61,619 bases of DNA from Ferruginibacter sp. (GCA_025963635.1 JAOQAK010000043.1:1-61619); one strand, 5' to 3'. Shown: positions 38,900 through 47,877, counted from the stretch's first letter. The notes: a model not told the origin generated them from the letters alone. Made by a program: numbers and translations.

Positions 38900-39199
38900 T
38901 TAAATGGCAAACTTGGCGGTTTTTTCTTCACCGGTGATATCGCTGTTATTTCTTATTTGGATCTGGATATTTGATATCCATTCCGCACATCCTTTTTCTA
39001 ACAGGTATTCATTTACATCATTGATTACTTTCATCACTTCTTCATAATTTCCTTCGAGCGTAGTTGCAAAAGCACCCACCTCGTATTTTAGGGTTGATTG
39101 CTGAATAATGGCAATTGCCTCATCTACCCATTCATAAGGATGCTTGTCCTGAGCAATTGGAATAATCTGCAAACTGGCATTTACAATATAGTTGTGCAT
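38900..39199 (-). CDS. Thiamine-binding protein, MTH1187/YkoF-like
   Basis: 99 residues, single ferredoxin-like domain: VNASLQIIPIAQDKHPYEWV, YEVGAFATTLEGNYEEVMKV, then a C-terminal ending TGEEKTAKFAI. Family UPF0045, members of which bind thiamine or its precursor. It starts 9 bp after aroC and is the last gene of the aromatic operon; why a thiamine-related protein is there is not clear. Confidence 0.8.
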   Translation of the reverse strand: MHNYIVNASLQIIPIAQDKHPYEWVDEAIAIIQQSTLKYEVGAFATTLEGNYEEVMKVINDVNEYLLEKGCAEWISNIQIQIRNNSDITGEEKTAKFAI

Positions 39200-39208
39200 T
39201 GAATAAAT

Positions 39209-40201
39209 TTAAGCGTGAATACGCGGAATTCTTTGTTCTAACATCAAAAGATCGGCAAGTACAAAAGCAGTAACGGCTTCCAAAACAACCGGGACCCTAA
39301 GGGCAATACAGAGATCATGTCTTCCCTTAACAGAAAAATCACCTATTTCACCTGTTTCAACATTAATCGTCTGTTGAACTTTTGGCGTTGAGGAAGTGGG
39401 TTTCACAGCAATGCGAAACACCAGTTCATTCCCATTGGTAATACCGCCAACAATTCCCCCTGCATGATTCGTGGTGGTTTTACCATCCATGCTTTGAATC
39501 GCATCGTTGTGTTCGCTGCCATACATCTTTGCAGCGGCAAAGCCGGTTCCAAACTCGATACCCCGCACAGCAGGTATCGCAAACACAGCATGACTAATAA
39601 CAGATTCAACCGAATCAAAAAACGGCTCTCCTGGTCCAATTGGCAAACCGCTTACCCTGCACTCAACAATTCCACCAATCGTATCTTTGGCATCAATTGC
39701 TTTTTGCAGTCCCTTTTCAGTATCGGTTTCACCACCAATTTCCAAAATGGTTGCATTTATAGAAATATGGTTCAGCAATTTTTTGGCGATTACCCCGGCA
39801 GCTACTAACCCTACCGTTAGCCTTCCACTAAAATGCCCACCTCCACGATAGTCTTCAAAACCACCAAACTTTTTTGTTGCAACAAAATCCGCATGCCCAG
39901 GCCTCGGCACGGCCCTTTGCTTTTCATAATCCCCGCTACGGGTATTGGTATTATCAAACAAAATAGTGATTGGGGCGCCGGTAGTTTTATCATTAAACAC
40001 ACCATTCATAATTCTCGGCAGGTCGGCCTCCTTGCGTGGTGTGGTTCCTTTGGCGCCGGCTTTTCTTCTGTCAATATCCACTGTGAAATCATCCGTATTT
40101 AATGGAAGGCCTGCAGGGCATCCGTCGACATTAATACCAACACATTCGCCATGCGATTCACCAAATATGCTTACCCTGAAGATGCGACCAAAACTATTCA
40201 T
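39209..40201 (-). CDS. aroC: Chorismate synthase
   Basis: 330 residues. Last step to chorismate from EPSP, uses reduced FMN. Family signatures: GESHGECVGINVDGCPAGLP, RRKAGAKGTTPRKEAD, RPGHADFVATKKFG and FEDYRGGGHFSGRLTVGLVA. The C-terminus is 20-30 residues shorter than in E. coli but contains the functional parts. Confidence 0.96.
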   Translation of the reverse strand: MNSFGRIFRVSIFGESHGECVGINVDGCPAGLPLNTDDFTVDIDRRKAGAKGTTPRKEADLPRIMNGVFNDKTTGAPITILFDNTNTRSGDYEKQRAVPRPGHADFVATKKFGGFEDYRGGGHFSGRLTVGLVAAGVIAKKLLNHISINATILEIGGETDTEKGLQKAIDAKDTIGGIVECRVSGLPIGPGEPFFDSVESVISHAVFAIPAVRGIEFGTGFAAAKMYGSEHNDAIQSMDGKTTTNHAGGIVGGITNGNELVFRIAVKPTSSTPKVQQTINVETGEIGDFSVKGRHDLCIALRVPVVLEAVTAFVLADLLMLEQRIPRIHA

Positions 40202-40249
40202 AATGTGATGCCCATAAGTAAGGGCTTAATTTATTATTGACAGATTTAT

Positions 40250-41539
40250 TTATCCTTGAGCAGCATAATCCGTTTGAACGCTTACAGTTGCTGCTAATTT
40301 TTTTAAATGCTCATAAAAATCAGGATAAGATTTTTCGATAGCTTCCGCTTCTTCGATGATGACATCACCTTCTGCCTTTAATGCAGCAACAGCGCAAGCC
40401 ATAGCAATCCGGTGATCGTGATGTGAGTGAACTGTTGCCGGTTTAATCCCACCGCCTCCTTTCACAAGCATGAGATCATCCTGCAACACAATTTCAACAC
40501 CCATTTTTCCAAATTCCTGTTGTAAAGTTAAGCCACGGTCACTTTCCTTGTGGGCCAACCGGCTCACTCCTTCAATAACTGTGGTGCCATTACAATAAGC
40601 CGCCAGTGCTACCAATGGCGGAAACAGGTCAGGGCAATCCGTAGCATCGAAATGAAATGCTTTCAATTTACCAGGACCAATTACAATTTCTTTTTCAGTG
40701 ATAGATATCACAGCTTCGGACATGGTTAAAGCCTGCAATATTGCTTTATCGGCCTGGGTTGAAAAAACATCCAATCCAAGGATTGATATTTCTCCTGCGA
40801 TGGCTCCGGCTACCAATAAAAAAGCGCCACCACTCCAATCACCTTCAACTGTATAATTGACTGGCTGGTCATTTGATGCAATTACCGGGTGAATTTCAAA
40901 CGACTTATATTGATTATTTATCACCTGATATTCAAAATCTTTCATCACTTGCAAGGTAAGGTCAATATAAGGTTTGCTTTTTAAATTAGTAACGGCAATG
41001 GTTACGGGTTTCGTTGCTGCCTTGCCGAAAGCCATCAAAAGCCCGGTCAAAAATTGTGAACTGAGCGATCCATCAATGGTGATATCGGCAGGTTGCAATG
41101 GTCCCTTTATTTTAATCGGGAGTTTGCCACCATTTGATTCTATTGTGATCCCAAGTTGCGGAAAAATAGCATCAAAAAAATCCATTGGCCGGCTGAGCAG
41201 GCTACCCGTTCCTTTAATCGTTATTTCGTTAGCGCTCAATGCGGCAATCGGAGCAAACATCCTGATACCAAGGCCGCTTTCGCCACAGTTCATTTCGGTT
41301 GAAACCGGGGCGACGCCTTTACTTTCGATGATCAATTCATCATTACTTTGTTTCACTATCGCACCCAAATTTGCTATCACCTGCAATGCTGCCAGGTCAT
41401 CATTGCTTTTCCCCGGGTTGCTGATATTTGTTATTCCCACATGGAGTAACGCTGCTGCGCATGCCCGTTGCATTGAGCTTTTAGAAGCAGGTGCATATAA
41501 TGTTCCCGAAATTTTACCCGGGCTGATTTTTATTATCAC
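40250..41539 (-). CDS. aroA: EPSP synthase (3-phosphoshikimate 1-carboxyvinyltransferase)
   Basis: 429 residues with a GTG start 4 bp after the aroB stop. Adds PEP to shikimate-3-phosphate. Visible: APASKSSMQRACAAALLH (substrate Lys/Ser), NCGESGLGIRMFAPIAAL, SSQFLTGLLMAFG, ATDCPDLFPPLVALAAYC and HDHRIAMACAVAALKAEG near the end. The glyphosate-loop region reads NCGESGLGIRM, where most bacteria have AGNAGTAMRPL; this is a divergent form as in other Bacteroidota. Confidence 0.95.
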   Translation of the reverse strand: MIIKISPGKISGTLYAPASKSSMQRACAAALLHVGITNISNPGKSNDDLAALQVIANLGAIVKQSNDELIIESKGVAPVSTEMNCGESGLGIRMFAPIAALSANEITIKGTGSLLSRPMDFFDAIFPQLGITIESNGGKLPIKIKGPLQPADITIDGSLSSQFLTGLLMAFGKAATKPVTIAVTNLKSKPYIDLTLQVMKDFEYQVINNQYKSFEIHPVIASNDQPVNYTVEGDWSGGAFLLVAGAIAGEISILGLDVFSTQADKAILQALTMSEAVISITEKEIVIGPGKLKAFHFDATDCPDLFPPLVALAAYCNGTTVIEGVSRLAHKESDRGLTLQQEFGKMGVEIVLQDDLMLVKGGGGIKPATVHSHHDHRIAMACAVAALKAEGDVIIEEAEAIEKSYPDFYEHLKKLAATVSVQTDYAAQG

Positions 41540-41543
41540 CTTA

Positions 41544-42575
41544 TTAAATTTGATTGATTAAGCTTTTCAATTCCGTAAAAGGAATAGACATTACAATAGC
41601 CTCCCCTATTTTATTAAGCAGGATAAAATTCATTTCGTTACCCACTCGTTTTTTATCCATCTTCAAAATTTCCCAAATCTTTTCATGATCAAAGTCGAGA
41701 TGAGAAGGGAGATGATATTTTTCTAAAAGCCGGACCAATCTTGCCTTTTGTTCGGCAGAAAAATTATTGATTTTTTCTGAAATGATGGAAGCTCCTACCA
41801 TGCCGATGCTTATCGCGTGACCATGCAGTAATTGATAATTATTTTCTATCGCATGGCCGAGGGTATGGCCAAAATTGAGCAATTTCCTATCGCCATTTTC
41901 AAACTCATCTTTTAAAACTACATTCGTTTTAATCTGAACATTTCTCTCTATTAATTCTCCGAGTTTATTCTTGTCGCCAATAAAGTTTTCGAGCGTTTCG
42001 TTCTCTAGTAATTGAAATAAATATTCATCCTTTATACAGGCGTGCTTTATTATCTCTGCAAAGCCGTTGATCCATTGTTCACGAGGCAAGGTTTCTAAAA
42101 AAGAATAGTCGAACAATAAAAAATCAGGTTGTTTAATGAGGCCAACTAAATTTTTATAAATGCCGGCATCCACACCATTTTTTCCACCGATAGAAGCATC
42201 TACCATCGCCAGAATAGTTGTTGGTACAAACCCAAAACGTAAACCCCGCATATAGATACTGGCGGCATAACCTGTGATATCAGTGACTACACCTCCGCCT
42301 ATACCTACAACAAAAGTTTTTCTATCGGCTTCGTATTTAATTAATTGTTGAAGAATTTCATCCACTGCAGCCTGCTGCTTAAATTCTTCTCCCGGCCTGA
42401 TTACAATTGTTTTCCAGCCGTTGAACTTCTCCTGCTGGTTATTAAAAACATTTTCATCAGTGATAAGAATGGTATGATCTTTTGAAACTATCTCTGCCAG
42501 GCTGGAGAAGGTTGCATCAAAATAATAGGTTACGGTTTTTTCAGAAAAAACATATTCGGCTTTCTTAATTCCCAC
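41544..42575 (-). CDS. aroB: 3-dehydroquinate synthase
   Basis: 343 residues, GTG start. Second step of the shikimate pathway, NAD and metal dependent. Signatures: GGGVVTDITGYAASIYMRGL, FVPTTILAMVDASIGGKNGV, NGFAEIIKHACI and NFGHTLGHAIEN with the zinc histidines, plus HGHAISIGMVGAS. Followed at 4 bp by aroA, so tightly coupled. Confidence 0.96.
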   Translation of the reverse strand: MGIKKAEYVFSEKTVTYYFDATFSSLAEIVSKDHTILITDENVFNNQQEKFNGWKTIVIRPGEEFKQQAAVDEILQQLIKYEADRKTFVVGIGGGVVTDITGYAASIYMRGLRFGFVPTTILAMVDASIGGKNGVDAGIYKNLVGLIKQPDFLLFDYSFLETLPREQWINGFAEIIKHACIKDEYLFQLLENETLENFIGDKNKLGELIERNVQIKTNVVLKDEFENGDRKLLNFGHTLGHAIENNYQLLHGHAISIGMVGASIISEKINNFSAEQKARLVRLLEKYHLPSHLDFDHEKIWEILKMDKKRVGNEMNFILLNKIGEAIVMSIPFTELKSLINQI

Positions 42576-42647
42576 GTGTTAAATATAAAAGTTCAATAAT
42601 AATTATGCGGCAAGGTAATCCCTGCATTAAATATTCAGCACCCCTAC

Positions 42648-43736
42648 TTAACTATTCATCACCTTATTCTGATGGTTGATGCTTTCCAAATGCACGGCAT
42701 CAAAATATTTAGTGATAAACTCCTGGCTTAAACCGAGGGCTTCTCCCTTTTTAAATGCCTTCTGCAAAATATCGTTCCACCGATTTGTTTGTAAAATGGT
42801 GATATTATTTTCGCGTTTATACTCTCCGATCTTATCGGCGATTTTCATCCTTTGCCCGATCAATAACAAAAGTTCATCATCCACATGATTGATTTGCTCC
42901 CTTAAAGTAGCCAATGCGGTAATGAATTCAAGTTTATCAGTATTTTCAGAACGCCAGATAAGGGCATCCAACATCTCAGAAAGCCGCTCCGGTGTAATTT
43001 GTTGTTTGGCATCGCTCCAGGCATTATCCGGGTCAATATGACTTTCAACCATAATACCGTCAAAATCAAGATCGATGCTTTTTTGTGCAACAGATTGTAA
43101 TGCTGTTCTATTACCACAAATATGAGAAGGATCACATATTAGAATCATTTCGGGGAACCTGCGTTTCATTTCAATAGGCAAATGCCACATGGGTGCATTG
43201 CGGAATTCAGTATTTCCATAATTTGAAAATCCGCGGTGAATCATTCCCACCTGTTTGATACCGGCCTTCTGTATACGCTCGATAGCACCTGTCCACAGTT
43301 CGAGATCAGGATTGATCGGATTTTTTATCAGCACGGGAACATCCACACCACGCAGTGCATCAGCCACTTCCTGTACACTAAAAGGATTAACGGTGGTTCG
43401 GGCGCCGATCCAAAGCATATCAACTTCGAAGTGTAATGCATCCTCTACATGCTTTGCCGTAGCAACTTCCACCGCCGTTGGTAAGCCAGTAACTTTTTTG
43501 GCTTGCGCAAGCCATGATAAACCTTTTGCACCAATGCCTTCAAACAATCCAGGTTTCGTGCGTGGTTTCCAGATGCCTGCCCTTAAAACATCCACCTTGC
43601 CGGTTTTCGCCAACCTGGAAGCTGTTTCAAGCACCTGTTCTTCGGTTTCGGCACTACATGGACCGCTGATAATTAATGGACGTTTGCTCCATTTTTCCTG
43701 TATTAACTCTTTCATCGTTGTTGTTTGTATTTGCAT
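42648..43736 (-). CDS. aroG: Bifunctional DAHP synthase / chorismate mutase
   Basis: 362 residues. N-terminal ~265 residues are a KDO8P-synthase-like DAHP synthase (RPLIISGPCSAETEEQVLET, WKPRTKPGLFEGIGAKGLSW, MHRGFSNYGN-like IHRGFSNYGNTEFRN, CDPSHICGNR). The C-terminal ~90 residues form an AroQ-type chorismate mutase helix bundle (ALATLREQINHVDDELLLLI, RMKIADKIGEYKRENNI). The mutase part usually serves as a feedback sensor for prephenate and so links first and branch steps. In the operon it lies between the GNAT and aroB. Confidence 0.95.
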   Translation of the reverse strand: MQIQTTTMKELIQEKWSKRPLIISGPCSAETEEQVLETASRLAKTGKVDVLRAGIWKPRTKPGLFEGIGAKGLSWLAQAKKVTGLPTAVEVATAKHVEDALHFEVDMLWIGARTTVNPFSVQEVADALRGVDVPVLIKNPINPDLELWTGAIERIQKAGIKQVGMIHRGFSNYGNTEFRNAPMWHLPIEMKRRFPEMILICDPSHICGNRTALQSVAQKSIDLDFDGIMVESHIDPDNAWSDAKQQITPERLSEMLDALIWRSENTDKLEFITALATLREQINHVDDELLLLIGQRMKIADKIGEYKRENNITILQTNRWNDILQKAFKKGEALGLSQEFITKYFDAVHLESINHQNKVMNS

Positions 43737-43845
43737 TGCAAAATTAGTTTTTATGTTAGCAATATCCGTTACTTTCTAAAATTCTGTGGGTGTGTTAAAC
43801 CCTCCCAATCAGCTCACACGGTGAATGTTCTTCACCGCTGGTAAT

Positions 43846-44292
43846 TTATGAATTCAAATGGGCCTTGTACCCCTCAAAACTCATTTCAAATTTTATCTCC
43901 TTTTCACCGTGCTTTCCAACTTCTTTCCATCCCATGTGTCTATAAAACATTTCTGCGCGGGTGCCTGGTGCAGTTCCCAACCAAACAGTGTCTTTTGTTT
44001 GTTGAAAATACCATTCCATCATAAAACGATGCAATTCTTTGCCAATCCCTTTAGATGCAAACTCCGGGTGAATAAACAAAGCCCAGATATTTCTTTCCAC
44101 CATGTCCACGATGGAAAATCCGACGACCCTTTCCTCAACCACACACACCCAACCTTTTCCACGCATGAACAAAAATTCTTCACAATCCGTATCTGAAACC
44201 AATTCGGGGTTTGACAACCTATTTTCCTCTACAGAATTTCTAACGATCTGTATTTGTTGTATGTCAGTTTTAAGTGCTTCCCGGAAAATCAT
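43846..44292 (-). CDS. GNAT-family N-acetyltransferase
   Basis: 148 residues from the ATG at 44292 (an upstream TTG would add nine). The acetyl-CoA loop FIHPEFASKGIGKELHRFMM (motif A) and the GTAPGTRAEMFYRHMGWKEV segment (motif B) define the family. Substrate unknown. It sits between tyrA and aroG in the aromatic operon, with 59 bp before it and 109 bp behind, and may be a passenger. Confidence 0.85.
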   Translation of the reverse strand: MIFREALKTDIQQIQIVRNSVEENRLSNPELVSDTDCEEFLFMRGKGWVCVVEERVVGFSIVDMVERNIWALFIHPEFASKGIGKELHRFMMEWYFQQTKDTVWLGTAPGTRAEMFYRHMGWKEVGKHGEKEIKFEMSFEGYKAHLNS

Positions 44293-44351
44293 ATGCGAAT
44301 GGTCAATGATAGAGAACAAAATTTAATACGATTATAACCGATGTTTTCGTC

Positions 44352-45284
44352 CTATTTCAAAATCCTTTTTATCTTATTGGCATTCTCCATCAGTTCCGTT
44401 AAATAGCCTAGATTTTCCTTTTCCAGGCTTGCTTTGAATTTTCTCAATTGAGAAATATGTTCATTCAAAACATCTAAAACATTTTCCCTGTTTTGCATAA
44501 AAATTGGCGCCCACATTGCAGGATTACTCTTTGCTAATCTCACCGTACTTTCAAAACCAGCTGCAGCCAGTTCAAAAATGGTGTCTTCTTCTTTTTCCTT
44601 TTCCAATACGGTATTTGCCAAAGCAAAAGAAGTAATATGAGATATATGACTTACATAGGCAGCATGTATGTCATGGCTATGCGCGTCCATATAAATAATG
44701 TGCATACCTAATGACTTATAAATATTTTCAACAATTTCCACTGCAGTTTCATCACTCAGTTCCTTATCGCATATCACACAGGCCCTTCCGGCAAAAGCCC
44801 CTCTCACCGCAGCTTCCGGGCCACTATATTCGGTACCCCACATTGGATGGGTAGCAACAAACCGCTTGCGCATTGGATGGTTGGCCAGTGCATCGCACAA
44901 TGAAAATTTTGTGGAACCGGCATCCGCTACAATTTGCCTGTTCGTAACCAGGTTCATTATTTTTTCCATTACTCCCAAAGTTGCATCCACGGGTATGGCC
45001 ACATAGATAAGGTCGCTTTGCGCCACAGCTTCTTCGAGGGGCAGGGCTTCATCTATAATTCCCAGTTCTTTCGCTTTCACTAAACTGGCTTCAGTTCTGC
45101 TTACGCCGATAACTTTTCTTGCAAAGCCTCTTTCTTTCATGGCAAGTGCAAATGAGCCACTGATCAATCCTACCCCGACAATGGTGATGACAGCCGCCTC
45201 CAATGTTTTCTCCCCGGGGGTGGTTAATGAAGTAACAGGATCTTTGGAGACCTTTTCTGTTACAAATGATACTGTTTCCTGCAT
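44352..45284 (-). CDS. tyrA: Prephenate dehydrogenase
   Basis: 310 residues. NAD(P)-dependent oxidative decarboxylation of prephenate toward tyrosine. Rossmann motif ITIVGVGLISGSFALAMKER, the family's ATHPMWGTEYSGPEAAV (catalytic His) and SHDIHAAYVSHISHITSFAL. No ACT domain. Follows the aminotransferase gene by 24 bp. Confidence 0.94.
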   Translation of the reverse strand: MQETVSFVTEKVSKDPVTSLTTPGEKTLEAAVITIVGVGLISGSFALAMKERGFARKVIGVSRTEASLVKAKELGIIDEALPLEEAVAQSDLIYVAIPVDATLGVMEKIMNLVTNRQIVADAGSTKFSLCDALANHPMRKRFVATHPMWGTEYSGPEAAVRGAFAGRACVICDKELSDETAVEIVENIYKSLGMHIIYMDAHSHDIHAAYVSHISHITSFALANTVLEKEKEEDTIFELAAAGFESTVRLAKSNPAMWAPIFMQNRENVLDVLNEHISQLRKFKASLEKENLGYLTELMENANKIKRILK

Positions 45285-45308
45285 GCTGATTTCTTTATTG
45301 ATTCTATA

Positions 45309-46556
45309 CTATTCCTGGTTGGCCTGCGAATTGAAAGAAGCTTTTATTCTTACCATTGCCTCTTGTATTTTATCTTCCGTGGTACACAAACTTACTCTTA
45401 CATATTGGTCACCTGCGCTACCGAAAATTCCACCGGGTGTAATGAATACATTCGAGTTATGCAATACTCTGTCACTAAGTTCGTATCCATCGTTATACCG
45501 GGAAGGAATAGCTGCCCATACAAACATACCGGCCTGGCTGGAATCAAATGTGCACTCTAATAGCTCTAATAATTGAAACACTTTTTCACGCCTCACAGTG
45601 TAAATTTTGTTTACCTCATCATGCCAGTCTTTTCCTAACCCGAGTGCCTTTGCAGCAGCCAATTGAAGGGGTAAGAACATGCCACTATCCATATTGCTTT
45701 TAAAACGCAACACCTCATTGATTCTTTCAGCGTTACCCACCAACATCCCTATACGCCATCCTGCCATATTGTGCGACTTGCTCAATGAGTTCAATTCAAT
45801 GGCCACCTCCTTTGCCCCGTCTATACTTAGTAAGCTCATTGGCTGGTCGTTTAAAATAAAACTGTAAGGATTATCATGCACCAATAAAATAGAATGTTTG
45901 TTTGCGAAGGCAACCAGTTGTTCAAACATTTTCTTTGATGGTAGCTGGCCCGTGGGCATTTGGGGATAATTTACGAACATCAGCTTCACCTTTTCCAAAT
46001 CATTCTGTTCAATTACATCAAAATCCGGAAACCAGTTATTCTCTTTTAAGAGCGTGTATTCCATTATGTTAGCTCCTGTAATTTTAGCAGCGCTCCGGTA
46101 GGTAGGATAACCAGGGTTGGGGATTAATACAGAATCACCCGGGTTAATATAGGTCATACAGATATGCATGATGCCCTCTTTACTACCTATGAGTGGCAAA
46201 ATTTCTGTATCGGCGTTTATTGCTACACCATACCATTTTTGATACCATTTGGAAATCGCATTTCTTAATACCGGACTTCCTTTATAATTCTGGTAAGCAT
46301 GTTGGTTCGGTTTCAATGCTTCTTCATGCAAGGTTTGGATTACTTCCGGATGCGGCGGCAGATCAGGACTACCAATTCCTAAATTAATCACCTGTTTACC
46401 CGCCTTATTCATTTCATCAATTTCCCGCAACTTTTGAGAAAAGTAATATTCGCCGATTCCCTCTAAACGATTTGCTGTTAAAGATTTCAACATTGTTGGT
46501 GTTGAAGCATTTGTTTTTGAAGGGGCCACTACTTTTATTTCTTTTTCAATATTCAT
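45309..46556 (-). CDS. Class I/II PLP-dependent aminotransferase (probably aromatic)
   Basis: 415 residues. Fold-type I: GIGSPDLPPHPEV, LIGSKEGIMHI, NPGYPTYRSAAK, VNYPQMPTGQ, PLP lysine in LNSLSKSHNMAGWRIGMLVG, C-terminal RVSLCTTEDKIQEA. Its place between pheA and tyrA suggests it transaminates phenylpyruvate and 4-hydroxyphenylpyruvate, or prephenate, giving Phe and Tyr. Sequence alone does not settle the substrate. Confidence 0.9.
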   Translation of the reverse strand: MNIEKEIKVVAPSKTNASTPTMLKSLTANRLEGIGEYYFSQKLREIDEMNKAGKQVINLGIGSPDLPPHPEVIQTLHEEALKPNQHAYQNYKGSPVLRNAISKWYQKWYGVAINADTEILPLIGSKEGIMHICMTYINPGDSVLIPNPGYPTYRSAAKITGANIMEYTLLKENNWFPDFDVIEQNDLEKVKLMFVNYPQMPTGQLPSKKMFEQLVAFANKHSILLVHDNPYSFILNDQPMSLLSIDGAKEVAIELNSLSKSHNMAGWRIGMLVGNAERINEVLRFKSNMDSGMFLPLQLAAAKALGLGKDWHDEVNKIYTVRREKVFQLLELLECTFDSSQAGMFVWAAIPSRYNDGYELSDRVLHNSNVFITPGGIFGSAGDQYVRVSLCTTEDKIQEAMVRIKASFNSQANQE

Positions 46557-46628
46557 AATGTATACTTGGCTTTATATACTAAACAACTGTTTTTGAAACA
46601 TGTTAAACAAAACAGCTGGCATGTTTTA

Positions 46629-47525
46629 TTACTTACCTTTCTTGTAAACTCCATAAATTTTCAATGCCTCTGTTAGCTTTTCTATCGCTCTGATCATAGT
46701 GAAAAATTGCTCCCTGCCTTCAAACTCAACATCTGCATGAAAAGAATATTTCCAGTCGCTCCCCGGTATCGGGAATGATTGCAACTTGCTCAAATTGATC
46801 CCGGTTTCAGCGATTTTTGTCAACACTTTTGCAAGGCTTCCTTTTGAATGATCTGTATGGAAATTAATGGATGCTTTATCTGCGCCATCAATTTCAACCG
46901 GCGCTTCCTCTCTCTGTAAAATCAAAAATCTTGTATAATTATTTTTCAGCGTATGAATGTTAGGCGCAATCATATTTAGCTGGTAAATTTCTGCAGCTAG
47001 TTTGCTTGCGATTGCTGCTATATGTTTACTATGATGCTGGTGAATATTTTTTGCGCTTAACGCAGTGTCTTCAGTTTCTACCAGCTTCCAATTATATTTA
47101 TCTAAAAAGCCAAAACATTGCTGAATGGCCATTGGATGCGAATGTACTTCACGTATGTCTTCAAGCTGTACGCCCGGGTTTACCATCAGGTTTTGCCGGA
47201 TCTGGAGGTATACCTCCCCAACAATTGTAAGATTACTTTTTTGCAATAAATTGTAGTTTGGCAAAATGCTGCCTGCAATAGAATTTTCAATAGCCATCAC
47301 ACCGCCGTCGCTCTCTTTTTTATTACCGGCAATCTTTACCACTTCACGAAAGGTAGTGCAGCAAATCACTTCAACGGCTTTGCCGAAAAACACTCTTGCC
47401 GCTTCCTGGTGAAAGCTCCCTTCAAAACCCTGGATAGCTACTTTGCAGGTTGGTAGTACACCCGTCAGTTCAGCTGAAGGGATAATTTTCTTTTCAATGA
47501 TTTGTTTTCCTGCCAGCGTATTCAT
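46629..47525 (-). CDS. pheA: Prephenate dehydratase with ACT domain
   Basis: 298 residues. Converts prephenate to phenylpyruvate. Catalytic part: VAIQGFEGSFHQEAARVFFG, GVMAIENSIAGSILPNYNLL, EVHSHPMAIQQCFGFLDKYN and NYTRFLIL with the essential Thr-Arg-Phe. C-terminal ACT domain (KGSLAKVLTKIAETGINLSK LQSFPIPG region) is the usual phenylalanine sensor. No chorismate mutase part, since that is fused to aroG. First gene of the operon, behind a leader-peptide attenuator. Confidence 0.95.
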   Translation of the reverse strand: MNTLAGKQIIEKKIIPSAELTGVLPTCKVAIQGFEGSFHQEAARVFFGKAVEVICCTTFREVVKIAGNKKESDGGVMAIENSIAGSILPNYNLLQKSNLTIVGEVYLQIRQNLMVNPGVQLEDIREVHSHPMAIQQCFGFLDKYNWKLVETEDTALSAKNIHQHHSKHIAAIASKLAAEIYQLNMIAPNIHTLKNNYTRFLILQREEAPVEIDGADKASINFHTDHSKGSLAKVLTKIAETGINLSKLQSFPIPGSDWKYSFHADVEFEGREQFFTMIRAIEKLTEALKIYGVYKKGK

Positions 47526-47576
47526 TTATTCCTTTTTATCAATAATTGTTTTTTGCAACGGTTATCTAAAATCATC

Positions 47577-47607
47577 AAAAAAAAATCCCGACTTTTTAGC
47601 CGGGATT
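47577..47607 (-). terminator. Attenuator terminator upstream of pheA
   Basis: On the minus strand AATCCCGGC pairs with its partner GTCGGGATT (7 bp certain, loop TAAAAA) and is followed by nine T. It lies between the Phe/Tyr-rich leader peptide (stop at 47646) and the pheA start at 47525. A terminator just before the first structural gene makes sense only if conditional. Confidence 0.8.
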
Positions 47608-47645
47608 CTTTTTATATGTTAATCTGTTATTGTCAGTTTCAGTTT

Positions 47646-47720
47646 TTAACAAAAGGTCCCCGTACCATTTTTAAAATAGTAGCTAAAATAAAATCGGGTA
47701 AAATTTGTTAATCTTGTCAT
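47646..47720 (-). CDS. Phe/Tyr-rich leader peptide of the aromatic operon
   Basis: 24 codons from ATG at 47720 to TAA at 47646. The peptide starts MTRLTNF and has the core TRFYFSYYFKN; five Phe and three Tyr in 24 residues, with seven aromatics among ten residues 7-16 region. It is too short for ordinary gene calling. With the terminator 39 nt downstream it forms a classic ribosome-controlled attenuator, as pheL does in E. coli. A segment inside it (ACGGGGACC, about 47655-47664) can pair with the terminator's 5' arm (TCCCG) as an antiterminator when the ribosome waits at the aromatic codons. The pairing is my proposal and was not computed. Confidence 0.75.
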   Translation of the reverse strand: MTRLTNFTRFYFSYYFKNGTGTFC

Positions 47721-47847
47721 ATTGAAAAACGAAAATAGGCCATAAAATTATATTGACCAATATTTTTTTAATAAAAATGCAAATAGTTTGAATAATAGTT
47801 ATCAAACCAACCGTTTAGATGGGTATTTTGCAATTCTGGAAAGGGTA

Positions 47848-47855
47848 CAAATGTA
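47848..47855 (-). promoter_or_regulatory. Candidate -7 box (TACATTTG) of the pheA operon
   Basis: TACATTTG on the minus strand, 128 bp before the leader ATG. A second, poorer candidate lies nearer (TTTG, 17 nt, TATTTG, about 47770-47800). Confidence 0.4.
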
Positions 47856-47857
47856 GA

Positions 47858-47877
47858 CGCCCCTAAGAATAGGGGCG
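47858..47877. promoter_or_regulatory. Perfect inverted repeat (CGCCCCTA / TAGGGGCG)
   Basis: 8-bp arms with a 4-nt loop. It lies just upstream of the -7 box, where an operator would be, and 79 bp behind the small lipoprotein gene, where a terminator would be. No T-run follows on either strand, which favours an operator or mRNA-stabilising hairpin; undecided. Confidence 0.45.

Noticed and set aside
43818..43840. Hairpin CGGTGAA / TTCACCG behind the GNAT gene as a terminator
   Set aside because: No T-run on the minus strand; could be an mRNA hairpin but not supported as a terminator.
47502..47711. 69-residue plus-strand frame over the pheA leader
   Set aside because: Lies opposite the attenuator and leader peptide; no features of its own.
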